Source: CAYNOZ01 sp964398955
Lineage (GTDB): Archaea > Methanobacteriota_B > Thermococci > Thermococcales > CAYNOZ01
DNA: 16,531 bases
Reading direction: 5' to 3'
NCBI GenBank assembly: GCA_964398955.1
Contig: CAYNOZ010000030.1
Location: 1 to 16,531, forward strand
Part shown: positions 7,598 to 14,220 of the stretch, in pieces
Layout of the letters: each line of letters starts with the position of its first letter
Position numbering within the stretch: the first letter of the stretch is position 1
Translations under genes and position numbers: made by a program
The notes under the pieces: generated by a model
Told to the model about the DNA's origin: nothing
What the model saw: the letters and a program-made list of their open reading frames with translations, nothing else
Databases searched by the model: none

Positions 7598-9966
7598 TAT
7601 TTGCCCCCCTTCTCATCTAAAGCTTTAAGAACCTTCTCAGGAGTAATAGGGATCTCAGTAAATCTAATACCTACAGCATTATAGATAGCGTTTGAAATAG
7701 CTGCTGCAACAGGATTCAAAGTAGATTCACCAATACCCTTCGCCCCGAAAGGACCTGTCGGTTCCTCAGTATCAGCGAAGAACGTTTCAATATTATCATT
7801 TGAAGGCAAATCAACAGGAGTCAGCATCTTATAATCAGTCAAATAACCTTTATTAACTAGTTCACCATTATCCCCTCGGTAATTAGTATCCTCTAATAAT
7901 GCATACCCTGCTCCTCTATAGAATCCTCCGTGTAGTTGGCCTCTAGCTAAGTTAGGATTTATAACATTCCCAGCATCATTACCGAGAACAGCTCTTTCAA
8001 GACTAATTTCTCCAGTAGCCGTATCAACTTCAACCTCAACAAATTGAGCTGAGTATGCTGGAGGACAATCAACCGCTCTGTGACTCACTACGGAAGCGGC
8101 AGTTCCCCAATCCTTATCTCTAGCAATTTGAGCAATCTCCCCTACTGTTGTAGTTTTTTCAGGCACTCCTTCAACGTAGACCTTACCTACACCATTTTCA
8201 GGATCAGGCTCAATCTTCACAGCATGAGAAGGAACTTCAAGAACCCTAGAAGCAAACTCTTTAAACTCCTCTTTAGCTTCTTCAGCAGCCTGCCTCATCG
8301 CCTCACCACCAACGTAAACCCCTCTAGTAGCATGAGTACAAACATCATAAGCCGTAGTCTGAGTATCTGCAGGCGACAAACCAACATTGTCAACAGGAAC
8401 ACCAATCTCCTCAGCAACAATCTTAGCACCAGCACTCAAAGTACCACCACCATGATCCTGTAGAGGAGTAACAACATCAACAGTACCGTCTTCATTGATC
8501 TTCACTAAGGCGCTAGAATAATCAACCGACTCACCAGGAGTTGGAGCACCAGTACCTGAAGTATGGAAACCTCTTGCCATCCCTATACCTCTTCTATAAC
8601 GACCATCTTTCTCATCAGGAGACTCTCTATCATCCCAACCGATCTTATCAGATCCTTTATCCAGAAGTTCACCAACACCACTGCTCTTAACAACAGACTT
8701 AACAGTCGGGCCCTGACCCCAGAAAGTATCTCCAAGACCAACATAATTCATTAACCTTAACTCAACCGGATCCATATCAAGCTTCTCAGCTATTTCATCC
8801 ATCATACTCTCAACTGCAAAAGTTACCTGCGGATTACCGAATCCCTGCATCGCACACCCTGGAGCCTTGTTAGTGTAAACCGCTTTACCTTCAAAATCAA
8901 AATTCGGCACCTTATAAAGAGAAGCAAACCAACCAGCCATAACTCCAAGAAGAGGTCTTGCGGATATATTATGAGCTCCAATATCTACTAATGATTCCAT
9001 CTCAGCAGCAGTTAACTCACCATTCTCTTTCACACCATACTTTAATTTTATTATAGATGGATATCTTGAATGGTCGTACATGTCTTCTTCTCTACTTTGA
9101 ATTAATTTTACGGGTTGATCAGCTTTCAAAGCTAAAGCTGCTGTAATTGGAGTTATCGTGTTAGTCTGGATGCTGGAACCGAAAGAACCACCAATTGTGG
9201 TTTTTTTCACGTTTACTTTGTCTAGTGGTATATCAAATATTTTTCCGAGAAGTTGTCTTGTGTTATGTATGGTTTGGGTTGTTGGCCATACTGTTATACC
9301 ACCATCTGGTTCTGGTCTTACTACGGTTGCCTTGTTCTCCATTTGTGCATGGTATTGTCTACCTGTTTTGAACTCGTTTTCAAGTATGTAATCAGCATCT
9401 TCAAATCCTTTTTCAGTATCTCCTACACTTATTTCTCTTTCTGTAGCTATATTATTCTCTATTTCTTTTTCTTCTTCCCCTATGAAGATTTTTTCATGTA
9501 GCTGAGGATCATCTGTTTCTAATGCTTTCTCCGGATCTAGTACTGGTTCAAGTTCTTCATATTCAACTTCTATTTCCTTTAAGGCCTTTTCTGCTTTTTC
9601 TTCTGTTTCTGCTGCGACTGCAGCTACTGGGTCCCCTACTAGTAATGTTTTATCGGGTAGGACTTTTCTATCCCGGTATGTGGTTTCCTCGGTGCTTACT
9701 ATCCTTTCATTGTACTTGTAATCTGGTATATCTTCTGGTGTTATACAAATTGCACCGATTTCTTCGGCTTTACCGGTTTCAATATTTTTAATTTTTGCGT
9801 GTGGATGTGGACTTCTTAGAACTTTTGCGTGTAGCATATTATTTAATTGAATGTCAGAAGTGTACTTTTCTTTTCCTGTAGCCTTTGCAACTCCATCTTT
9901 CCTTGGAGTTTCTTTACCAATAGAATTAAAATTGTCTTTAATTTCCTTTTCAGAGTTTTTAGAAAT
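7597..9966 (-). CDS. Mo-hydroxylase large molybdopterin subunit, set A, apparent AUU start
   Basis: The first in-frame ATG (9837) would cut off conserved sequence. The frame upstream encodes SIGKETPRKDG and KATGKEKYTSDIQLNN, which is the standard family N-terminus (VGKxxPRxDgxeKvtGxakYtaDi). No ATG, GTG or TTG occurs in frame between the stop at 10075-10077 and 9837. An ATT at 9966 sits exactly 7 nt after GGAGG, giving 789 residues (M-S-K-N-S...), the normal size. Gln231 (TTQ) and the catalytic Glu747 (GPFGAKGIGES) are present. However, GGGFGGKE reads IGGSFGSSI (258-266) and FRGFG reads MQGFG (373-377), so the Glu802, Arg912 and probably Arg880 positions of bovine xanthine oxidase are Ile266, Gln374 and a Val. 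It is therefore probably not a classical xanthine enzyme. It is the first gene of the operon, and its stop and the next start form TAATG. Confidence 0.88.
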   Translation of the reverse strand: MSKNSEKEIKDNFNSIGKETPRKDGVAKATGKEKYTSDIQLNNMLHAKVLRSPHPHAKIKNIETGKAEEIGAICITPEDIPDYKYNERIVSTEETTYRDRKVLPDKTLLVGDPVAAVAAETEEKAEKALKEIEVEYEELEPVLDPEKALETDDPQLHEKIFIGEEEKEIENNIATEREISVGDTEKGFEDADYILENEFKTGRQYHAQMENKATVVRPEPDGGITVWPTTQTIHNTRQLLGKIFDIPLDKVNVKKTTIGGSFGSSIQTNTITPITAALALKADQPVKLIQSREEDMYDHSRYPSIIKLKYGVKENGELTAAEMESLVDIGAHNISARPLLGVMAGWFASLYKVPNFDFEGKAVYTNKAPGCAMQGFGNPQVTFAVESMMDEIAEKLDMDPVELRLMNYVGLGDTFWGQGPTVKSVVKSSGVGELLDKGSDKIGWDDRESPDEKDGRYRRGIGMARGFHTSGTGAPTPGESVDYSSALVKINEDGTVDVVTPLQDHGGGTLSAGAKIVAEEIGVPVDNVGLSPADTQTTAYDVCTHATRGVYVGGEAMRQAAEEAKEEFKEFASRVLEVPSHAVKIEPDPENGVGKVYVEGVPEKTTTVGEIAQIARDKDWGTAASVVSHRAVDCPPAYSAQFVEVEVDTATGEISLERAVLGNDAGNVINPNLARGQLHGGFYRGAGYALLEDTNYRGDNGELVNKGYLTDYKMLTPVDLPSNDNIETFFADTEEPTGPFGAKGIGESTLNPVAAAISNAIYNAVGIRFTEIPITPEKVLKALDEKGGK

Positions 9967-9973
9967 TTTAAAA

Positions 9974-9978
9974 CCTCC
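9974..9978 (-). promoter_or_regulatory. Shine-Dalgarno site for the AUU-started large subunit
   Basis: The minus strand reads GGAGG, then TTTTAAA, then ATT. The 7-nt spacing equals that of the set B large subunit (GGAGG, 7 nt, ATG), pyrB and the DUF2270 gene. No other usable start lies downstream until 9837, far outside ribosome-site range. Confidence 0.65.
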
Positions 9979-10442
9979 TAGTTTCGGTTTTTGTATGAGG
10001 TTGTTTTGAATTTTTAGTGTGATTATTTTTGGTTTATTTTGTTTTGGAGTAATCCTTGTTCCAGATTTTTGATTTTAATTTCTATTTAATATTTGTTTTC
10101 ATTTCTGTTGTTTTAAAGATTTCTTTAGTGATTTATTTGTGTTATTAAAAATTATTTTATTAATTGAGAAGTTTTCCAGTGCTTTTTTGCGGGGTTTTTT
10201 GATTTGCTGTGGATTACTCTTAATTATATGTAATGCTAAAAAATTATTTAAAATTTATGGTTCTTAAAAGATTTTTTACTGAAATTTGAAACTTTTGCTC
10301 ATTTTTTGAGGTTTTTATATCATTGAGTTGGTTTTAAAAGAAATCAGTTATCAAATAATTTCCAAGAAAATTTGTTTATGTGAATTTATTACTTTAAGTA
10401 TGTAAATTGAAGGTCTTCTTATTTTATGATACTCCCATATTT

Positions 10443-10485
10443 ATTAGAAAATTCAACTTGGATCTTTTCCTTGAATTAGAAAATT
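10443..10485. promoter_or_regulatory. Candidate operator: 11-bp direct repeat with embedded inverted repeat
   Basis: ATTAGAAAATT occurs at 10443-10453 and again at 10475-10485, a 32-bp period close to three helical turns. Between and overlapping them, AATTCAA (10450-10456) and TTGAATT (10471-10477) form an inverted repeat whose half-site centres are 21 bp apart, close to two turns. The element lies 60-100 bp before the regulator start. A TTGAATT half-site also occurs at 10006-10012, near the operon start. Such spacing suits dimeric RHH or Lrp-type binding on one DNA face. AT-rich background makes chance matches possible. Confidence 0.4.
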
Positions 10486-10544
10486 AAGTTTCAATAATCT
10501 GACTAAGAAAAGACTTTTAAGAAGATTGTGTGACAATAGTATTA

Positions 10545-11246
10545 ATGTCCCGAATTTCAGCAAGAATCCCTGACGAACTCCAGCAAAAAATAAAAAATGA
10601 AGCTAAAAAAACTGGAAAAAACAAATCACAAGTAATAAGAGAAAAAATTAGAAAAGCATTCAACAACAAAAATGAAGATAAAGAAGTCCATAAAAGAATA
10701 GAAAAACTAGAAGAAACAGTGGAAACCCTAAAAAAACAAATGAAGCACCAGAAAAACTTAGAAAATGAAGAAAAACCCAGCATAGAAGCACCCACACTAG
10801 ACGAAACAGACAAAGAAATAATCAAATACGCATGCCAAGGAACATACTCACTATCAGAACTATCAGAACTAATAGGAGTAAGCGAAAACACCATATACAG
10901 AAGAATCAACGATCTAAAAGAAAAAAACGTCCTCAAAGAAGGGTACATGGCTCTACCCAACTACAAAAAAATGGGCCTATCATTCGTCCTAACAGGAATA
11001 AACGTAGATCCAGAAGATAAAGAAAAAGCAATAGAATTCCTAAAACAAAAAGAACAAGTAAAATTCCTCTGGGAAACCCTAGGAGACCACGACATCGTAG
11101 CAGACCTACTCTGTCCAGGCAGCAAAAAAGTTGAAAGCGTAAGAAAACTAAGAAAAGATTTAGAAAAAGAAGGAATAAAAGTACAGAACCTAGACGTATC
11201 CGAAAGCAGCACATCAGAAAAAATAGACCTAAAACCAACATTCTAA
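10545..11246 (+). CDS. RHH-AsnC/Lrp fusion transcriptional regulator
   Basis: This 233-residue protein begins SRISARIPDELQQKIKNEAK, with KSQVIREKIRKAF after it: a complete ribbon-helix-helix (CopG/MetJ-type) DNA-binding domain at about 1-40. Residues 45-72 are charged heptads (RIEKLEETVETLKKQM), a likely coiled coil. Residues 85-135 (LDETDKEIIKYA, SLSELSELIGVSENTIYRRI) are an AsnC/Lrp-type winged helix, and 143-220 resemble the RAM ligand-binding/oligomerisation domain (DHDIVADLLCPG). Two DNA-binding domains in one chain is unusual. I prefer the ATG at 10545 because it opens the RHH strand directly. A GTG at 10530 adds five residues. There is no strong ribosome site, so the transcript may be leaderless. 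The gene is divergent from the Mo-hydroxylase operon, which suggests it controls that operon and itself. The ligand is unknown. Confidence 0.85.
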   Translation: MSRISARIPDELQQKIKNEAKKTGKNKSQVIREKIRKAFNNKNEDKEVHKRIEKLEETVETLKKQMKHQKNLENEEKPSIEAPTLDETDKEIIKYACQGTYSLSELSELIGVSENTIYRRINDLKEKNVLKEGYMALPNYKKMGLSFVLTGINVDPEDKEKAIEFLKQKEQVKFLWETLGDHDIVADLLCPGSKKVESVRKLRKDLEKEGIKVQNLDVSESSTSEKIDLKPTF

Positions 11247-11358
11247 AACACAGAAAAACCAAAAACAAACAAAAAGAACCTAAAAAACCATCCAAACAAA
11301 ATATGAAACAAAATCAAAAACCTAATAAAAAATAAACAATTAAAAACAGTGTGATCTC

Positions 11359-12717
11359 ATGACCGCAGATCTAAAATTAATTAATGGAAAAATATTCTTT
11401 AGAGGAGAATTAATAAAAGCAAATCTTGAAATAAATAATGGAAAAATCTCTTCAATAGGATCCAATAACTCAAATGAAGCTGAAAAAACCATAGACCTGG
11501 AGAATAAGTTAATTCTACCTGGAATGATTGATGAACACGTTCATTTCAGAGACCCAGGATATACCCATAAAGCAAACTTTGAAACAGAATCAAAAGCCGC
11601 AGCAATGGGAGGAATAACAACAGTATACGAAATGCCTAATACAAAACCTCCAGTAACAAATGTAAAAAGATTTGAAGAAAAGAAAGAAACAGTAGATAAG
11701 AAATCATATATAGATTACGCATTATTCGCACAAATAGACCAAGAATCCGTAGAAACTGATGACATAAAAAAATTGAATAAAAAAGGAGTAATAGGATACA
11801 AAATATTTATGATACCATCAGGCGGAGGAAAAGACGCAATCGCCCACCTAGGAAAAATATACACCGCAATGGAAAAAGTAAAAGAAACAAACAAACCAAT
11901 ACTATTCCACACAGAAAAAAACGAATTACTAGAAAAATTCACAGAAAAAGCTGAAAAAGAAGACAAATCAAAATTATCATACCACATGAAATCAAGACCA
12001 CCAATAGTAGAAGAAACAGCAGCACTAGAACTAATCAGAATGAACGAAGAAATAAACGGAAAACTGCTATTCCCACACACATCATCAAAAGGAGTAGTAG
12101 AAGCAGCATGCAGATCAAGATCAAAAGGAAACCAAGTATACATAGAAACAGCACCACAATACCTACTACTAACAGAAAACGACCTAAAAGACAAAGGACC
12201 ATTCTACAAATTCAATCCACCCGCAAGAAAACAAGAACATGTTAACTACCTCTGGAAAAGCATTAAAAACGGATTCATCCAAACATTAGGCAGCGACCAC
12301 GCACCACACGCCCAAAAAGAAAAAGAAAAAGGACTCAAAGACGTAACAAAGGCACCAGGAGGAGCACCAGGAACAGAACACATAACATCACTCATGTACA
12401 CACAAGTAAACAAAGGAAAACTAAAACTAAAAGAACTAGTAAAACTAATGTCAGAAAACCCAGCAAAAATCTACGGACTATACCCAAAAAAAGGATCCCT
12501 AATACCAGGCACAGACGCAGACATAACAGTAATAGACCCAGAAAAAGAAGAAAAAATAAAACCAGAAAAAATGCACAGCAACCAAAAATACACACCATTC
12601 AAAGAACATAAAATAAAAGGAAAACCAGAAATGACAATAATAAGAGGAAAAATAGTTATGAAAAACCAAGAAATACAACAAAAACCAGGATACGGAAGAT
12701 ACATAACCCCAGATTAA
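11359..12717 (+). CDS. pyrC: Dihydroorotase, amidohydrolase superfamily
   Basis: This 452-residue protein has all metal ligands of a binuclear amidohydrolase: His60 and His62 in DEHVHFRDPG, the carbamylated-type Lys148 in GYKIFM, His184 (LFHTE), His240 (FPHTSS) and Asp313 in GSDHAPH. Arg64 and Asn94 (EMPNTKPP) correspond to the dihydroorotate carboxylate contacts. Allantoinase usually has Asn at the Arg64 position (HVHFNEPG), which argues against a purine role despite the nearby Mo-hydroxylases. It catalyses reversible ring closure of carbamoyl-aspartate, the step after PyrB. A hydantoinase-like activity is the main alternative. GTGATC just before the ATG matches the ribosome site. It follows the regulator gene by 112 bp on the same strand. 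The gene strongly prefers A/C-ending codons (AGA, CTA, ATA), opposite to the transporter gene downstream. Confidence 0.85.
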   Translation: MTADLKLINGKIFFRGELIKANLEINNGKISSIGSNNSNEAEKTIDLENKLILPGMIDEHVHFRDPGYTHKANFETESKAAAMGGITTVYEMPNTKPPVTNVKRFEEKKETVDKKSYIDYALFAQIDQESVETDDIKKLNKKGVIGYKIFMIPSGGGKDAIAHLGKIYTAMEKVKETNKPILFHTEKNELLEKFTEKAEKEDKSKLSYHMKSRPPIVEETAALELIRMNEEINGKLLFPHTSSKGVVEAACRSRSKGNQVYIETAPQYLLLTENDLKDKGPFYKFNPPARKQEHVNYLWKSIKNGFIQTLGSDHAPHAQKEKEKGLKDVTKAPGGAPGTEHITSLMYTQVNKGKLKLKELVKLMSENPAKIYGLYPKKGSLIPGTDADITVIDPEKEEKIKPEKMHSNQKYTPFKEHKIKGKPEMTIIRGKIVMKNQEIQQKPGYGRYITPD

Positions 12718-12739
12718 AGAAATCAGAAGCGATGATAAA

Positions 12740-13201
12740 TTGAAAATACACGACGAAAAAATACCGGAAAAAGAATTCAGCAAATTCCTATCAAAAATGC
12801 CGCAAGTAAGCATCGAACTATTCGTAGAACACAAAAAAGAAGTATTACTAGCTAAAAGAAAAAACCCACCAGCCAAAGGAGAATGGTTCTGGCCAGGAGG
12901 AAGACTATACAAAGGAGAAAAATTCAAACAAGCAGTAAAAAGAATTTCCAAAAAAGAACTTAACTCAAAAGTCCAAATACAAAATCTCCTAGGAGTTTAC
13001 AATCATTTCTGGAGCACAGGAAAACACAAAAATACCAGTACACACACAGTCAACATAGTCTACCATGTAAAACTAAAAAGCAGTAGAGAAGAAATAGAAT
13101 TAGACGATCAACATTCAGAATACATCTTCACATCTAAAATAGAACCAGAATTTCATAAATACGTTAAAAAATATCTTAAAGACAGTAATCTAGATTTCTA
13201 G
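12740..13201 (+). CDS. Nudix hydrolase, GDP-mannose mannosyl hydrolase-like
   Basis: This 153-residue protein carries the variant Nudix box of GDP-mannose mannosyl hydrolases: AKGEWFWPGGRLYKGE (45-60), then AVKRISKKELN (65-75), with one catalytic-box Glu fewer than the standard REUXEE. LLGVYNHFW, a THTVNIVYHVKL strand and DDQHSEYIF further match Gmm (GVxQHFY, THYVV, PDEQHxxYRW). The family splits GDP-mannose (or GDP-glucose) into GDP and sugar by attack on the sugar carbon, so a nucleotide-sugar substrate is likely but not proven. The start is a TTG at 12740, because no ATG precedes the conserved PEKEFSKFL region. The next ATG (12797) would remove the N-terminal helix. It lies 22 bp after pyrC and is probably co-transcribed. 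The ribosome site is weak. Confidence 0.78.
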   Translation: MKIHDEKIPEKEFSKFLSKMPQVSIELFVEHKKEVLLAKRKNPPAKGEWFWPGGRLYKGEKFKQAVKRISKKELNSKVQIQNLLGVYNHFWSTGKHKNTSTHTVNIVYHVKLKSSREEIELDDQHSEYIFTSKIEPEFHKYVKKYLKDSNLDF

Positions 13202-13207
13202 GATAAG

Positions 13208-13258
13208 AAATTAAGTTAAACTTATGTAACATTGTTCTTAATTTGATTAACTTTTTTT
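13208..13258 (+). terminator. Possible terminator after the pyrC-Nudix unit
   Basis: AAATTAAG (13208-13215) pairs with CTTAATTT (13237-13244). An alternative stem is AGTTAA (13214-13219) with TTAACT (13247-13252). A run of seven T (13252-13258) follows. Archaeal termination depends mainly on T-tracts, so the T-run is the stronger evidence and the stems may be incidental in AT-rich DNA. Confidence 0.4.
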
Positions 13259-13283
13259 ATTCAATTTTTTTGTGAATCGTGTA

Positions 13284-13292
13284 TTTTAAATA
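13284..13292 (+). promoter_or_regulatory. TATA box for the EamA transporter gene
   Basis: TTTTAAATA is close to the archaeal TATA consensus. Counting about 25 bp downstream puts the start site near 13313, almost on top of the ATG at 13316 and 24 nt before the ATG at 13337. It is the clearest promoter in the window together with the one before the DUF2270 gene. Confidence 0.55.
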
Positions 13293-13336
13293 AGGTTTGT
13301 TTTTATTGTTTCTTGATGTGGGTTTTCGGTGGTTTA

Positions 13337-14206
13337 ATGGATTTGGATGATAAGGAGATTGGTGTTTTTTTGGTTGTTTTGTCTGCGGTGGGGTTTAGTA
13401 CTTTACCTATTTTTGGGAAGTTGGGTTATAGTACTGGTCTTAATAATTCAACTCTTTTAGCGTTCCGTTTTATGTTTGCTACTGTTTTTATTTGGCCTTT
13501 TTTGTTTTTTAGGGGTAATGTTAGGGTTTTGCGTGGTAAGGAATTGTTTTTGGCTGTTGGTTTGGGGAGTGTTGGGTTTGCTTTGACTAGTGGTTTGTAT
13601 TTTTGGGGTTTGGGTTATATTACTGCTGGTCTTGCTAGTATTATTCTTTATACTTATCCGGTTTTTGTGGTTTTGATTTCTGTTTTTAAGTTAGGTGAAA
13701 GTATTAATCGGTGGACTGTTGTTTCTTTGTTGCTTGCTTTGGTTGGTATTGTTCTTATTGCTAGGGTTGATCCGGCTGGTGCTGATCTTAGAGGTGTTGT
13801 TTTGTTGCTTGGTGCTTCTGTTTTTTATTCTATTTATATTACTGTTAGTCGTAGTACTCTTTTAACTGTTGATTCTAGGGTTCTTTCTGCTCATGTTATT
13901 CCGTTTTCTTTCTTAACTTTTTTAGGTTTTGGTTTGTTTTCTGGTCGTCTTTATGTGCCTGGTAATTTGAATTCTTGGTTTGTTCTTGTTGGTATTGGGG
14001 TGTTTTCGACGGCTATTCCGATTTTTTCGTTTTTTACTGGTTTATCTAAGATTGGTGCTAGTAGAGCTAGTATTGTTAGCACTATTGAACCTCCTATTAC
14101 TGTATTGATGGGTGTTGTTATTTTAAATGAGGTTATTAATTTAACTACTGTATTTGGTGGGGCTTTGATCCTTTTGGGGGTTATTATAATTGAAACTAAG
14201 TATTGA
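13337..14206 (+). CDS. EamA/DMT-family membrane transporter
   Basis: From the ATG at 13337 the protein has 289 residues, and about ten hydrophobic segments fill nearly the whole chain. It is two EamA repeats: the first opens EIGVFLVVLSAVGFSTLPIF with LAFRFMFATVFIWPFLFF, and the second opens RGVVLLLGASVFYSIYI. The repeat-end signatures ASIILYTYPVFVVLIS and ASIVSTIEPPITVLMGVVIL are typical of 10-TMS drug/metabolite transporters. The family exports or imports amino acids, nucleosides or other small molecules, and the substrate is not predictable. Alternative starts are TTG 13313 and ATG 13316, which would suit a leaderless transcript from the TATA box. GGTGG before 13337 is a weak ribosome site. 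The coding strand is strongly G/T-rich (GTT, GGT, TTG, CGT codons), in sharp contrast to pyrC. Confidence 0.88.
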   Translation: MDLDDKEIGVFLVVLSAVGFSTLPIFGKLGYSTGLNNSTLLAFRFMFATVFIWPFLFFRGNVRVLRGKELFLAVGLGSVGFALTSGLYFWGLGYITAGLASIILYTYPVFVVLISVFKLGESINRWTVVSLLLALVGIVLIARVDPAGADLRGVVLLLGASVFYSIYITVSRSTLLTVDSRVLSAHVIPFSFLTFLGFGLFSGRLYVPGNLNSWFVLVGIGVFSTAIPIFSFFTGLSKIGASRASIVSTIEPPITVLMGVVILNEVINLTTVFGGALILLGVIIIETKY

Positions 14207-14209
14207 TTT

Positions 14210-14215
14210 GAGGTG
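14210..14215 (+). promoter_or_regulatory. Shine-Dalgarno site for an apparent AUU start
   Basis: GAGGTG begins 3 bases after the transporter stop. GAGG is followed by TGTTAAT (7 nt) and then ATT at 14221. The nearest in-frame ATG is at 14275, about 60 nt away and too far to be served by this site. Confidence 0.6.
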
Positions 14216-14220
14216 TTAAT

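Larger units (their letters stand above)
9967..10544. other. 578-bp AT-rich divergent intergenic region
   Basis: No open frame with a credible start and no tRNA-like arms are visible on either strand. The region separates the Mo-hydroxylase operon (minus) from the RHH-Lrp regulator (plus), so it must hold both promoters. TATA-like words are frequent in such AT-rich DNA (for example TATTTAAT at 10083-10090, read ATTAAATA on the minus strand), so I cannot choose one with confidence. It is much longer than the other gaps in the window, and its regulator-proximal end contains ordered repeats, described separately. Confidence 0.6.

Noticed and set aside
7597..9837. Start of the set A large subunit at the first ATG (9837)
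   Set aside because: It would remove the conserved GKETPRKDG...GKEKYTSDI region and has no ribosome site. The upstream frame is intact, so neither a frameshift nor a truncation is needed.
7597..9966. Form I carbon monoxide dehydrogenase (CoxL)
   Set aside because: The AYxCSFR active-site loop is absent; the aligned segment reads GCAMQGFGNPQ in set A and SAFRGFGAMQ in set B.
9967..10544. tRNA, C/D-box RNA or riboswitch in the long intergenic region
   Set aside because: No T-arm or anticodon-arm pattern is present. The one C-box-like word on the minus strand near 10320 lacks a convincing D-box partner. No stable long stem is visible.
10517..10960. 147-residue open frame antisense to the regulator
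   Set aside because: Ser/Phe-rich mirror of a Lys/Glu-rich gene, with no start context. The plus-strand frame has clear RHH and Lrp motifs.
11359..12717. Allantoinase, as part of a purine-degradation cluster with the Mo-hydroxylases
   Set aside because: The HVHFR motif with Arg64 and the SDHAPH loop favour dihydroorotase, and pyrB is in the same window. No other purine-catabolic gene is present. A hydantoinase-type activity is not fully excluded.
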